DNA from: Clitopilus passeckerianus
Lineage: Eukaryota; Basidiomycota; Agaricomycetes; Agaricales; Entolomataceae
DNA: 64,000 nt
Assembly: GCA_944990035.1 (NCBI GenBank)
Contig: CALYLX010000126.1
Span: 1,612,001 to 1,676,000 of the forward strand
Reading direction: 5' to 3'
Part shown: piece after piece, positions 1 to 11,564 of the stretch
Layout: each line of letters starts with the position of its first letter
Position numbering within the stretch: position 1 is the stretch's first letter
Translations under genes and position numbers: made by a program
The notes under the pieces: model-generated
Seen by the model: the letters and a program-made list of their open reading frames with translations, nothing else
Database searches by the model: none
Told to the model about the DNA's origin: nothing

Positions 1-187
1 ATGCGGTGTCGACTGCTTCTGAGCTCTGAAACCTGGTGGTCATATCTAACGGTAAGTAAGTGCATCATTGATGATAGACAGTACATACCATTACGCGGAC
101 GTTGGAAATCATGGTTCATAAAAGTGTGGCGGAACAAGAACCTAACGGGATTAAGTACACGGGGGCTAAATGCTGGATACTTGGCGC

Positions 188-579
188 TCACTCGTAAAAG
201 GCCATTCTCTCCTCCTCGTCAATGTCCTCTTCCCAGTAGTCATCGTCATCATCGTCATCTTCATAGTATTGATAATGTCTTCCTGGTCCATCGTTTCCTT
301 GGCTCCACCTGGGATTCTTGTAATGACGAGAAACAGTCTCCCAAGCAGCACCAATCTGAAAGAGGCCGAAAAGGAGACCCGCCCAGATAAGTCACGGATC
401 ATCTTTTGTGCACATCTCAGTCGCACCTCTTGAAATTTGGCGGTAGCAGTAGTATCGCCATGATTACGGTCAGGATGATGTTTGAAAGCTAGCCTCTTGT
501 ATGCCTTTGACGCCTCAGGTTCTTCTGCGTCAGTTTCGAGCTCAAGCACCCGAAACGCGTCGATAACCTCTTTTCGCAT
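188..579 (-). CDS. Short J-domain (DnaJ-like) protein with acidic tail
   Basis: Two exons on the minus strand: 579-427 and 355-188, with a 71-nt GT-AG intron. The spliced product is 106 aa. It opens with a J domain: helix II is basic and is followed by the diagnostic HPD tripeptide (HHPDRN). After the splice, helix III reads KFQE-IGAAWETVSRHY. The C-terminus is very acidic, with a run of six Asp followed by Tyr-Trp and several Glu. J domains recruit and stimulate Hsp70. With no Gly/Phe region, zinc finger or client-binding domain, this is a minimal type III J protein of unknown client. The ATG at 579 is the first in frame; the reading frame extends upstream only through non-ATG codons. Unspliced, the frame loses homology after KFQE, so the intron is well supported. 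A further upstream exon cannot be excluded. Confidence 0.75.
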
Positions 580-585
580 CGCCAA

Positions 586-3500
586 GGTTGGTTATTCGTC
601 GATGTATGCTTCAGGCCTTTCGAGGATGGTAGCTCAAAAGGACGTAAATCAAAGAGAACTGCACGAGGAGAGCTGTAGGCCTCGCCGTTCGTGATTCTGC
701 AAAGACCCTTTCATATTTGTCACACGCGTGACGACATTTGCCCTTTTTCGGCTGATCGGCTTCGGATATACCCACTGAATGCAAACAGTTTCGTTACAAG
801 TAGACAGTCCTTATCTTCAAAGTACTGAACGAGGGCAGGTATGATAGAGAGGACGAATCAAGTGAAGGTGTGGAACTGAGGTCGAACGATAAATGTTGAA
901 CACCGCTGATGACTACTTTGGGCCGTTGCGCCTGTCTTGATCGGTTATGTACACAACCCCTCTGGTCCAAACCAGTGCTGGAGCAAACTGGGAATAGAAG
1001 AAACCTTTCACATGAGCCATTGCTAATCCCTAAAGAATTACATTACTCTAAGAAACGACATGTATATTGTGATTCCGACCGTAATCAATAGGTATAAACG
1101 AGCAGGATACAGAGATTTCTCTTTGCGCCTTCTTTGCGTACAAGCATACCCCCCAAACGTGATGTCTTCATACAGCATGGTTCGGCCAAATTAACTTTCA
1201 TTCCTTGGGTACGATGACTTCTTGGTGCTAAAGGTATTTACAAGAAATCAGATGACCTTGCGATTGATTGGTCCTGCCCTGCTGGAGGATCAAAGAAGTG
1301 GGGAGCATGAGCACCAGATATCGTTGCTCACATCTGTGTGTCCCCGCAGTTCGCCTCCGGGAGCGCCATCGGCCTCCTCCGCAGTCACAACCTCTGGACC
1401 ATTCGGCGTAGCCTAACACCCGTCATTTTGTTCTGCAAGCTAGTGAGTCTGCACTAACATGACAGGCAACCACACTACAAGCCCTCCCTGGGTTGAGTGA
1501 GACCCGAATACATCATCGCATTCACCCTCTCTGAGGCAAGAAAAATGAGAGGCTAAGAAAGACGAAGGTGAGAGATTTTGTTTGAAGCTACCCTTACCTG
1601 AGAACATCTGGCGGGGTTGGTTTATTGATCCCGAACTTCCGCTTCAAGGGACACAAGGGATTTCAAATTTGCAGGTCCGAGTCAGACATTCCACGACCTA
1701 TTCCTCTATCACAGGTTCTCCTCCCCTTCAATTCCGCATGCTCTGTCCCTATGCCCGTCGCGGCGGTGAAATTGGACGACCGTGACCCCATTTCAACAAC
1801 TGACCACCACCAACCGCATAAAATACGCAAGCATCCTGACAGGATCATGCGGGACAGAAGGCTTCGGTAGTTCTATAGAATTAACAGTCAAGACCAAGCC
1901 CCTTGTGCCATCACGGCTGCGTCCCAAGCAGACATCTTCCAGGAGGATATCACAGCTATCACAGAGAAAGCCTAGGCAACGTCCGGTCACGCGGAAAAAT
2001 CTCGAAAACATACCATGTGGTCTCCACGTCGCTGTGGATTCAGAAGACTTGAAGAAAGCCAGCGTTAGTGGGTTGAGATAGGATATACCAACGGCCCGGA
2101 CAAAATGTCAGCTTCGTATTCTATCGATCTGCTGCTGATGGAACGACAGACTGGCTCTAGTGGTGCCTATCAGCCACGCCCCCCAGGACATACAGAAATT
2201 GTCAAGTCAGGCGCCAGGCAACATAGTCATGGGAGTGGACCAAAAGCTTGAGCTTTGACATTCAATTCTACGTCCTGAAGAAACTGGAACCTCTTTGCCT
2301 GCAGAGGACGCAAGAGATTGCCCCGTCTGTCAAAGCCGGACATACCCCAAATTCCTATTGCCTGAACCAGGTCTTCCCCTATTCCCTGCCGATATCCCAA
2401 AGCCAGAAACAGGGATTCTATAACGCTACGAACTTCGAAACCCAAGTGCTGGAGGCAACGTTGACCCGCCTCAAGGCAAAAAGACTTCACAGCATTTCAC
2501 ACTTACACCAGTTCCGTGTGGTAAGGTAGATTATTCCCTTGTCCTAGGCCAGAAATAGAGCTGTATCTCCAACTCGTTTCACCCCAGATTGCAGCCATTC
2601 GTACGCGCGTTTCTTCGCCCGGCGTACTTCGGTCCGTGTAGCTCTGCGACGAATCCGTCCTCGATAGAATGCCAGATATACTTGAGGTTCATTCAGCTTC
2701 CTTCTCCGTACCGTGATCTTTCGGCGGCCGATCGTAAATCTTCGACACGAGGGTACCACTAGGGTATACGAATCCATGCTCTTGTTGCATTGCATGGTCT
2801 CGTCATGGTCGGGCGTGCAATTCCCGCCCCAGTTCCTGGCCTAGGACGTTTCAACACCGGCGACCTGGAGAACACGCAACAAGTTGCTGAAAGTTGAACG
2901 TTCGTGGTGAAAGATACGAGGTGAATTCCGACGTTTCGCATTGTTTTTGTGCTGGAAATCCCAGTTGGGTCTACCAATGAATACGTACGTGTGAAATCTT
3001 CTCTCATATTACGTCTTCTGAAGAAATAACTGTGCAGCTGTTTGGGGTGTGACTCTGCAGGAAGACACAGCCTATGCGGAATCTTGCACAAACAGCACCC
3101 TATCCGGAAGTTATGCATCCTCCAGGCGCCAGCCTTGCCTGTACTCGACCGTCATCGGGCATCGTTAAGACTGGCTCCTTGAGTGTGCAGAGGCAACGGC
3201 AACAACATTGGATGGTACAAAGACCAAGCCTGCTACCAGATAAGGTTTTTCCCAGTGGTGCACGCGGTGCTTTCCATATACGATCGAGGTTTCTCCGACT
3301 ACTATACATATACGTCGATCTGCGCTCAACAGTGCTCCCGCTACAGCGTTGAGAGCTTTGTGGAGGGCATTTGTTTGGGTCGTCGGAGTGTGTAATACAG
3401 TAGGCTACAATCACTATCAATGTTCCTTTCTGCACTTTGCTTTCGCAACCATCGAACGCTCTGCTTGATATCCTAAAAGATCTAGTTGGTACGGTAACCA

Positions 3501-3975
3501 AGGTATAACCATCTCGCGGTGTTGAAAACAATGTTTGATTCGCGGAGATCAGGCCCCGAGAAAACATGTCTCCGCGACAAAAAACAGGGCCATGAAGGAA
3601 AAGGCTGTTTGCAGCGTGCAAGTCGGATGGCGAGCGTGGAGTGAGCCTGTCGCCGTCAAACATACAATGGCCAGCAGGCCACTGCCTGCCAGCTGCGTCG
3701 AACGCCGTGTACGTTTCCCACACATGGTCATGCATCTGCAAGTTTCTGATCTTCTTCTCCAACCCCGTCCACGTCCCATTCATCTTTCAACAATCAACAT
3801 TCGCGTACAAACTCTATTGCTGGCGAAGGGTAACTGTCTCTCTATCCTTCTCTTGTCAAATGGACCCCAGGAAGTCTAATGAGAATTCCATTGTTATGTC
3901 ATCAGGTGCAGGCTGGCGTCTCGACCAACACTGCAAGTGAACGTGTTCGCCTAATACTATCCTCAGGCTTGAATC
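586..3975. other. Long stretch with no supportable gene
   Basis: About 3.4 kb between the J-domain gene and the Zn2Cys6 regulator. Open frames on both strands are short or of unlikely composition. The longest (minus strand, 3100-3783, 227 codons) is rich in Cys and Arg and shows no domain I recognise. No tRNA, repeat array or transposase was seen. The 3' part presumably holds the promoter and 5' UTR of the regulator starting at 3976. Confidence 0.5.
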
Positions 3976-4866
3976 ATGGCGGCAACAGATGCTAAAAGTC
4001 TCGATGGCGATGATTCAGCTGACTCTCCTCCACATAACTCTCCAGAAACCCCCATGACGATGTCTCCGATGGGTTATCCTATACATATGTACCCTTTCCC
4101 CTCCCACCTCCCACCTCAGCAACCTGCTCGGTCCAAACGCAGGCAAGTCAAGAATGCATGTACCAACTGCCAAAAAGCATGCAAGAAATGTGACGACGCT
4201 CGACCCTGCCTTCGCTGCGTAAAGTACGGCATCTCTGAAGAATGTGTCGACTCGCAGAGGAAGGAAAGGAAGAAAGGGATTAAGAGAGGGCCGTACAAGA
4301 AGCGCGATGGAAAAGGTATGTTAACCTACTCTTTCTTGCTCTCCTCGCTGCAACGCACGGAGTGACATGGCTCGTGTCTAATTTCTTGAGATCGCGCAGG
4401 AAGCAGCGTCGACCCGCCCGGCGCCCCTTCTGGACAGGATCTACCTGGATCTGAAACGGCTGCTCAGCCTCCAGGAAGTCCTCCCCAGGTAGTGGCTCCG
4501 TACATGCCGCTTCCAGGCTTTTTTGGTCAGTACCCTCAAGCTCATCTGATCAAGCCTGGAGACGGCGGTCCATTGTACCCACAATATATCACGCCGCTTC
4601 CTCATCCCATATCACTGCCGCCAGCTCCTCCAGGAGCTGATCCAACTCAGGCTGGATATCAACCTCAGCATCATTTCTATCCATTCGTGCCGTTTGGGGC
4701 ACCTGCAATGTATCCCTACATGATTCCTCGACCGGATGGACAAGCTACCAACTACATGATACTGCCAGTATTCCCCAAGCCTGGAGGACCGAGTACTATG
4801 CCCGCTGAAGCTCCGGAGCAGGCTAATAGTGGTAGGGATGACGGTGGATCTCCAGAGGTTGAATGA
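3976..4866 (+). CDS. Zn(II)2Cys6 (GAL4-type) transcription regulator
   Basis: Two exons, 3976-4315 and 4400-4866, joined across an 84-nt GT-AG intron to give 268 aa. A classic binuclear zinc cluster lies at about residues 62-90: CTNC, then Cys after six residues, DDARPC, LRC, and a last Cys after eight (C-x2-C-x6-C-x5-C-x2-C-x8-C). A basic stretch (RKERKKGIKRGPYKKR) follows and probably contacts DNA or acts as nuclear signal. The flanks are low-complexity: a Pro/Met-rich N-terminus and a Pro/Tyr/Gly-rich C-terminus. The C-terminal fungal regulatory (middle homology) domain common in this class is absent, so this is a short member. Targets cannot be inferred. The gene stands alone between two gene-poor stretches. 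Confidence 0.9.
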
Positions 4867-7546
4867 ACTTTTTACTGAACTCTTGTGACTTTTTTTTCAT
4901 TTTCTATACTCTTCCTTTGTATTTCCATTGTGCTTTGTAGCTTTCATGAATGTCATTTTGTTTTGCTTCCCCCTAGCACGCGGTCACTTGAGGACTTCTG
5001 TGAAGTGGGGCTGTGAGTGCCCATGAGTAATTTTCGAACAAAAACCCTCTCGCAAATCACTCGGAAGAAGGGGGTAAGCTCGGTATCAAAACGTGGTTAT
5101 CAAATGAACGAGTAAACGTAAAAAATCGAGCCTTTCCCTCAAGGGACCTGCGCATTGCTTAAATTATCGATCTGGAATGATCGTCGTTCGGCAAGTTCGT
5201 CCAAATCTCCGTATTCTCTGCCTGAATATCCCCGTTGAAATGCGGTTCATCTCCGCTTCGGAAGGCGCGATGGTCATTCCAGAACCGCGGCCAAACAGGG
5301 ATTTGTCGGTCAGGGAAGGGAACTTGCGTATCTGCGAGTTCATCATCAACCCGGGAGCTTTCTGGGAAAAGGTTTCCCGACACATTCAAGCAACGTGGGA
5401 TAAGGGTTTTGGGGCGTGGAAAGCGAATGAATGAGGTCTGGAACCCCGAGAGACCCCCGAAGATTCACGGGACGCAATGTTGTCGAAACCGGGAAGAGAG
5501 CACGGTCGCTTGACATGACTGGGTCCGAAAGAACGTTCACTCCGAATCAAGTGCATTGAAAGGGATTTCGTCGACGTTTACCCAGGCTACGTTTTGAATG
5601 TTTGCCTGGTATAAGGTTTGGGCCCCTCACGTAAGGATGGCCGTGTTTGTTGATCATTCCTGTCATCGTGGAGGTGACCTTCCACCTGGCTCTCGACTCG
5701 CCACATGTGTGCAACTGGATGGCAGATTCTCATGAGTTCATAACCGTAACGGTAGCGAAGAGGACAAACCTCGTCAGTCAAATGAAGCCGAGGCCGCAGC
5801 GCAGCATGTGAGACTGGTGGCAATTTAGGCGCCTCTGAGCTTTCGCCAGGTATCTTCCGTCGTACGGGAGCACAGGACGCAGGTTTCATGAGCTTATCTG
5901 TGACAGGTTGGTGGGCACGACATAGGTTCTGACTCTTGTGCTCTTTTCAGAGTGAGATGGCAGCATTCTGGGGCAGCACAAGAATCCAGGAAACTCGGAA
6001 ATCTCCTGGCCACAAGCTGTTAGCTCTCCTTATCGAGCTATCTTCCTGGGCGTGCGTCTGGAGGCTATTCGGTGGCAAAGGAGGGCGGGATACTGGTTCA
6101 TATGCACCAGGAGATTAAGTGGCTGGCGTAACAGTCATGAGATGGCCGAGCGCCTGTAGGGGTCACGACATGGGGCCAATGGCGATCGGGACATCACTGG
6201 CAGCACATTCGTCAACTTGGTCGTTTCATTACTATCTTTGCCATCGTCAATCCCTATGACCTCGGAGATCTTGAAATTACTTGCCTGCAAGATGGCTGGT
6301 GCCCGGTTATGTTTTCTCCCCGAAAATGCCATCATGATCGCTATTCTTCGCTGGTTAAGACTGCTTCCGTTTTGGGGATCAGCTTCCCGCATTTCCATGG
6401 CCAGCATTCGCAAATGTTGGACTCCGGGTGAAATCGCTAACCATCGCCCGGCTTTGCTGCTGGATTTCTTAGGGCGAGTGACAAGGATGCTGCGGAATTG
6501 GGATATTGCCAGGTTTTAAGGTGGTATAGCCTTGGATAATGGATGAAGCGAAGCTTCGTCAATCCATGGCTGCAGAGGTTTGGGACGAGCAGGGGATGAG
6601 GACAACTCCTAGTCCGAAGTATTAAGGATTCCATGATCGTGCAGGGCCGCGCATGACTGCCATCGCCTACAGAATACGCAATGGGTGTACCCCTCATGTG
6701 GCCAGACATTGTTGAAAACACTGTATGCAATGCCGATAGCGCCGCAGGCACTTGTTTTTACTAGAGTGCGCTGTCGGGCCACTGCGTACTCGGTGCTGAG
6801 CATAGACCAGCTCGGGGAGTAGTGCGTCCTGTCCTCTCGCAACCTTTAACGACTTCAATTAGCCTTATAATGGGAATGGAGTGGAAAAAGTGTCGACCGA
6901 CTTTTTTTCCTGGTGCTGGAGGAGCTATGCATTTCCGGTTGTTGGTTGGGGTCGACATCAGGAGGGGCCTCGCGACCTTCGCCCAGTCCTTTTGTATTTG
7001 AAATGACCCGGCTGGTCGACGGAGCCTTTAGTCGATTGGATACTCTGGAATTTTAGGCTTATTCAGAGGGTCCGAAAGCCGAGCGAGAGGCTGCGAGAGG
7101 CGATCAGGAGGAGAAGTCGTGGCCTTTGTTGAAAATTCCGGGAGGCGGCCGAAGCGTATTTCATTGATTCTCCGGAAATACGGCAGCCAAGCTTCGCACA
7201 AAAAAGGGCGAGGGCTAGCATTCGGTCGCTGTATTTTCTGTGCTGTTTGATGAGTTCGGAACGAGGTTTAGGGTGTCCGTTTGTGTGTGCCCCTATTACA
7301 GTGGACCATCGGAGTTGAATCATGTTAGTCAATTTCGTTTTTCCTCCTCTTGTTGCTCCTCTAGAAATATCACAGAGCGAGATGCTTTCTTTCCTTGTTA
7401 CTGCTGTCTCCATTCGTGTCAAATACTAATAGAATGTATTTTGGGAGAATGACTCAGTGAAAACAAGAAAGCTATTATACGAATGTACATAAAGCTCCAG
7501 AAAAATATGCAACATATTTCAACGTGGATAGGGAAGGCTGCGTGTA
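4867..7546. other. Gene-poor spacer
   Basis: About 2.7 kb without a supportable gene. Candidate frames are under 120 codons, unrelated to anything I recognise, and not joined by plausible introns into a longer protein. I saw no transposon ends, tandem repeats or RNA gene. A tRNA-like D-arm string near 6142 was considered and dropped. Confidence 0.5.
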
Positions 7547-9906
7547 TTATTCCGAGATATCCATGGCATCCCCTCCTCTTCCCTCCCCAGCCTCCTTGGC
7601 GTCAATCTCCTGGATAGTTGCAGAGACCTGCTTCATAGGTGGACGTTTACTTGCGGGTGCCTGCCAGCAGGACGTCAAGAGCGCCCACATCCTGTCCGTC
7701 ACCCAACGACAATCCCGAGGTCGAGGTGGAGCTCGTCTTTCTATAACGATGGCGCGTATCACGGATGCATCCCGCCGGAGCTCGGCAAATGGTCGCTGAC
7801 CAGTCATGAGCTCCAGCATTGCCATTGCAAAAGAATAAGTATCGGTCTCGAAGGTTGGAGAGGATTCAAGTCCTTCGATGAGTTCCGGCGCCAGCCAACG
7901 TGCGCTCCCTGAGTGTGTTAGTGTAGCGGAAGCGCTTTTCTCGGTCACATCTTCGACCACTTTTGACATGCCAAAGTCACAGATGCATGCTTCTCCCTGC
8001 GAGTGGTCGGTAAGTTGGGATAGGCTAAAGGTCGCCATACTCACTTCAATCGAGACAAGGATGTTGGTCTATTTGAATACTCAGTTCGGAGTCCAAGTAA
8101 ATGTCAAAGCCGGTGAACTTACGCATTTCACTAGCGAGAGGAATAAGCGAGTATTTCAAAAGCCTGAGGTATGTACCCACCATTTCCGTGTATAACACCA
8201 TGTTCATGCAGATATTCTAGTCCTTGGGCTGCTCCAGAGCACTATCTCAAAGTTGGTCAGCCAAGTCCCAGAGAGTACCAGGTTGGGAACTAACCAAGTG
8301 CAATCGATTGGCCTTGGGATTATGCTTGACATATCTACGGCCATAGTCAAGAAGGAGGAGGGCCGAATGGTAAGACGAAACACTCACTCAAGGACGTTCC
8401 CGTTTTCTTGCCAGGGGGATACCTACGAAATCGTCAAAAAACGAACGCAACACACTTTTGAGTAAATTCACCATGTGGATATGTTGGCCTTGGTCGGTGA
8501 CAATACCAAAGAACGCCAATACATGCGGGCTCTTAAGCTTCGACCATACATGGATTTCTCTCTCGAACCGCTGTGTCGAATCAATGTGATCTGAGCTCGC
8601 AATCATCTCAAGAACAAGTTTCGCACACCTTCTTGGCTTTGGGATCGGACGCTTTAATATTCCGTAGAGCCTTGAGTGCAACCTGTGGTTATGAAGGGTA
8701 GAATGGCCACAGATAACTGAGGATAGGTGGTTCTTCACCTTTTCGGATCCCAGCCAAGTCCCATGCCATATGTCGCTGTAGACACCACCGGCGATGGCAA
8801 GATCACCCTCTTTCTTGACCTCTCCGTTGAGGACTTTTACGCTTGGCGGAATCCCAGTCACCTGGTGCAGCTGAAGCAGTCCTCGTTGGTACTCCAGATA
8901 GCGTTGGCTATCTTGAGGGTTTGGAGAATCTGATTCCGTCGGTGATTCGCAACGAACGTCTGCCACCACCAGAGTGCTCTGCCGTGAGTTGTTCTCTCGT
9001 AAGGAGCGGAGTTCCTGGAGGTACCATATGAGTTGGTCGATGAAGTCTGAGCTAAACGTAAGCTCCTACGTTTTGACCCTCTTCCATTATCATCTGAGCT
9101 ACCGTGGCTCCGGAGTCTTGCAGATCTCGGACTTGCTGGAGATCGCCTTTAGCCAGGAGCTGATGGATTAACTCCTTCATTTCAGCCCTCTCGGCGCGAG
9201 CTATGGCTTCGGCTTCTAGATGGGTAGCATGGAGCTGTCCCAATGCGCTGGCATTGATCAGCAATGGTCGAGACTGACGCCGGAATCAGATCACACCTCA
9301 ACTACAACATGGTTAGCTGATATGGAAGAGGAAGAAAGCCGAGCGCTGACCTTGTATTTATCCATGGCTAGGTCCAATTCATGGTTGCACTGTTCCAAAG
9401 TCTCTTTGATCTCGTCGCTCTTCCCTACGATAACTGAGAATGACGTCGGAGCGAGCAATAGAATGCCGACTTACATATGTACATAGCACGACTGTAGCGA
9501 GAGTACCGTCTCACCCTGCCCAAAATCGTTTCGAAAACCCTAAGGACCTACGTCAGCTGCTGGGGTCGTGAGTAGGCTCTATGATAGATCATACATTGAC
9601 ACCTCGTCAGCCTTTTCCTGTAGCTGTGTACCCACCAGGGCCGAGGATTGCTCGTCAAGAGAAATGAGAAGCTGGGTGCATTTGTTGGTGATCTGCTTCC
9701 CTCTTTTCTGAATGCATTCCTAAGAGTTAATATTCAAGGTAATATGGTAAAATCTGTAGGCTAACCTTTGCTACCCGAAGATCGTCACAAGCCTGAGCTA
9801 TTCCTTCGAGGGCGAACGCAGCCGCACTGAGCCCCGGTATCCCAGAGAAGTTGCTAGCTACCTGAAGAGCGCCTGAGCTTGTTCGGATCGCCGTTGCACC
9901 TCTCAT
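7547..9906 (-). CDS. TKL-type protein kinase-like protein with MLKL-like N-terminal helical bundle
   Basis: Fourteen exons, all in phase: 9906-9766, 9719-9595, 9539-9475, 9433-9351, 9273-9070, 9014-8739, 8682-8629, 8570-8472, 8422-8388, 8334-8295, 8241-8181, 8130-8123 (an 8-nt microexon), 8068-8045 and 7996-7547; 554 aa. Residues 1 to about 140 form an all-helical segment beginning FSGIPGLSAAAFALEGI, like the MLKL/NLR-type four-helix N-terminal domain of many basidiomycete proteins (from memory). A Glu/Lys/Gln-rich helical linker follows. The kinase domain covers about 265-530: VALK with Lys302, RFEREI for helix C, DFG at 412-414 and ARWLAPEL for the APE region. The catalytic loop is H392-G-N394, with Asn in place of the catalytic Asp, and the glycine loop is degenerate (GGVYSDIWHG). 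It may be a pseudokinase or a weak kinase; its role is unknown. Confidence 0.85.
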
Positions 9907-10147
9907 CTCGAGGATTACCGACCACAAGAAGTCTTAGACTAGTTCTTTTTCGACTAAGTTTTCGGGGGGTCTTTACGGCAAAGCAATGCAGAACTGCGAG
10001 GCCTTTATGGATATAGAAAGCACTGAAGAAGGAGCAGCAGTCATCATCGTGATTAACGCGATTGTCAACGGTGTGGGCATCTGTTGATGGCTGCCTCGTG
10101 GTGGCAGGTGCTCGATTAGTCAACACAATTGACCTTAGCGCTAAGCC

Positions 10148-11484
10148 ATGGCAGGTCAAAAACGAAAGCGTGGACAGCAAGCAGCCAGACTAGAGGAAGT
10201 CATTGACGTTCAAGAGGGCGAAGATGTCGACGGGGAAGAACAACTAGAGAAAGAGAAGCGCGTTTGGGATGCATTCAGAGAGGAGCATTATGAAGGTTCG
10301 TCGATTCTTGGGTTCGTTCAGCAGCTCAATATTTACCTTCAATTTAGCCATCGAGCAGCTGCCGTTGACCTTACATCGACAGTATACACTCTTAGAGGAA
10401 CTGGATCGTCAAGTCGCAGGTTTGTGGTTGGCCGGAGAATCCGCACTTTACCGAGCTGAATGACTGTTTCAGGCCATACTGCAGGACTGCTATCAGTAGT
10501 CAGTGACTACGTTTCAACGCGTATAAAGCTTCAAGAAAGACTGAAGGAACATTTGGCACCTATCGAAGAGGATCCTCAAGCCAAAAGCGGGTCTGCGCCC
10601 GATACCGAACCTATGGCGATAAATGAGCGACCTCCAGAGAGTCAGACTGAAGCAGGTCTTGAGCCAAAGGGCACGCGTGCTATGCTATCTCAGATTGCCT
10701 CTTTAACGGAGAACTATATACGAGCCTCAGAGGAAAAGTTGAATGTTGCTGAGGCTGCGTACAGCTCTGTAGGTCATATCTATTATTCCATTCACGTCGC
10801 ATCCGACAACTTTGCAGGTAGACCGACAAGTCAGAATACTGGAACAAGCAATCAAGGAGCAACAACAGACAATGATAAAGTCTGGTATCTCCTCCGAAGA
10901 TGAGATTCTCAGTGTTGCACCCGCAACTTGGATACCGCCTTTGATCAACCCGTATAAAATCGACGAGGAAGATAGCTCAGCCCCTACAAATACTGCCAAT
11001 GCCGAGGGCGGGGATGAGGCGCATGAGAATGCATTCAAAGGCCGAAAACGCAGGGGAAGACCAAAGGGTGCCTCAACGAACAAGCCAGAAAATACTACGG
11101 AGGGAGGCCCGAAGGTTAAGCTACTCCTTGGTTCTGCGGGGGATCAAGAACCGGATACCGAAGAATTGTACTGTACCTGCCAACAGAAATCTTATGGAGA
11201 CGTGAGCAAATGCTTTCAGATCTCTTTCACCTGACTTATGCGCGAATGCATAGATGATTGCGTGCGACATGGAGGGTTGTGAGATTGAATGGGTAAGCAT
11301 CGTTGACCATCACCTTCATTCTCACAATGATATTTAACTGGGTTTTCAGTTCCACATTGCTTGCCTAGGCTGGAAAGAATTACCCCATGAAAATATCGAT
11401 TGGTACTGTCCTCAATGTCTCCCAAGACTGCATGCACAGAAGGGAAAACGACGTTCGTCGGCCTCACGACGGAGACGCAGGTAG
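10148..11484 (+). CDS. ING-family PHD-finger chromatin protein
   Basis: Six exons: 10148-10295, 10348-10419, 10473-10768, 10818-11201, 11254-11292 and 11350-11484; 357 aa. The N-terminal ING domain is recognisable from AIEQLPLTLHRQYTLLEELD (about 50-69) followed by helical segments. The middle is acidic and Ser/Thr-rich, with an AT-hook-like RKRRGRPKG. The C-terminus is a PHD finger: YCTCQQKSYGDMIACDM, then EWFHIACLGW and WYCPQCL, giving the C4-H-C3 pattern. It ends in a short Arg-rich tail. ING proteins (yeast Pho23, Yng1, Yng2) read H3K4me3 and tether histone acetyltransferase or deacetylase complexes. Which subtype this is cannot be settled here. Its 3' end is 80 bp from the convergent NUF2 gene. 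Confidence 0.9.
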
Positions 11485-11564
11485 TACAGAGACTAATGTG
11501 GATCATATTATATTGTACATATATCCTTCAATGGATCTCCCATCGATATGATTCATAATCCAAG

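Noticed and set aside
1..390. Plus-strand frame of 129 codons at the window start
   Set aside because: Antisense to the J-domain gene; His/Arg-rich translation of its Asp codons.
2544..2795. Minus-strand Arg-rich frame of 83 codons
   Set aside because: Low complexity, no family resemblance, no neighbouring exons in frame.
3100..3783. Minus-strand open frame of 227 codons
   Set aside because: Cys/Arg-rich composition, no domain, no plausible continuation by splicing; lies in the upstream region of the Zn2Cys6 gene. Kept only as a note.
6130..6190. tRNA-like string (GATGGCCGAGCGC) suggesting a Leu/Ser tRNA D-arm
   Set aside because: No matching acceptor stem, anticodon arm or GGTTCGANNC B-box at the right distance.
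9047..9077. 31-nt intron considered in the kinase linker
   Set aside because: A 55-nt intron (9015-9069) with standard ends keeps the frame and fits the usual intron size here.
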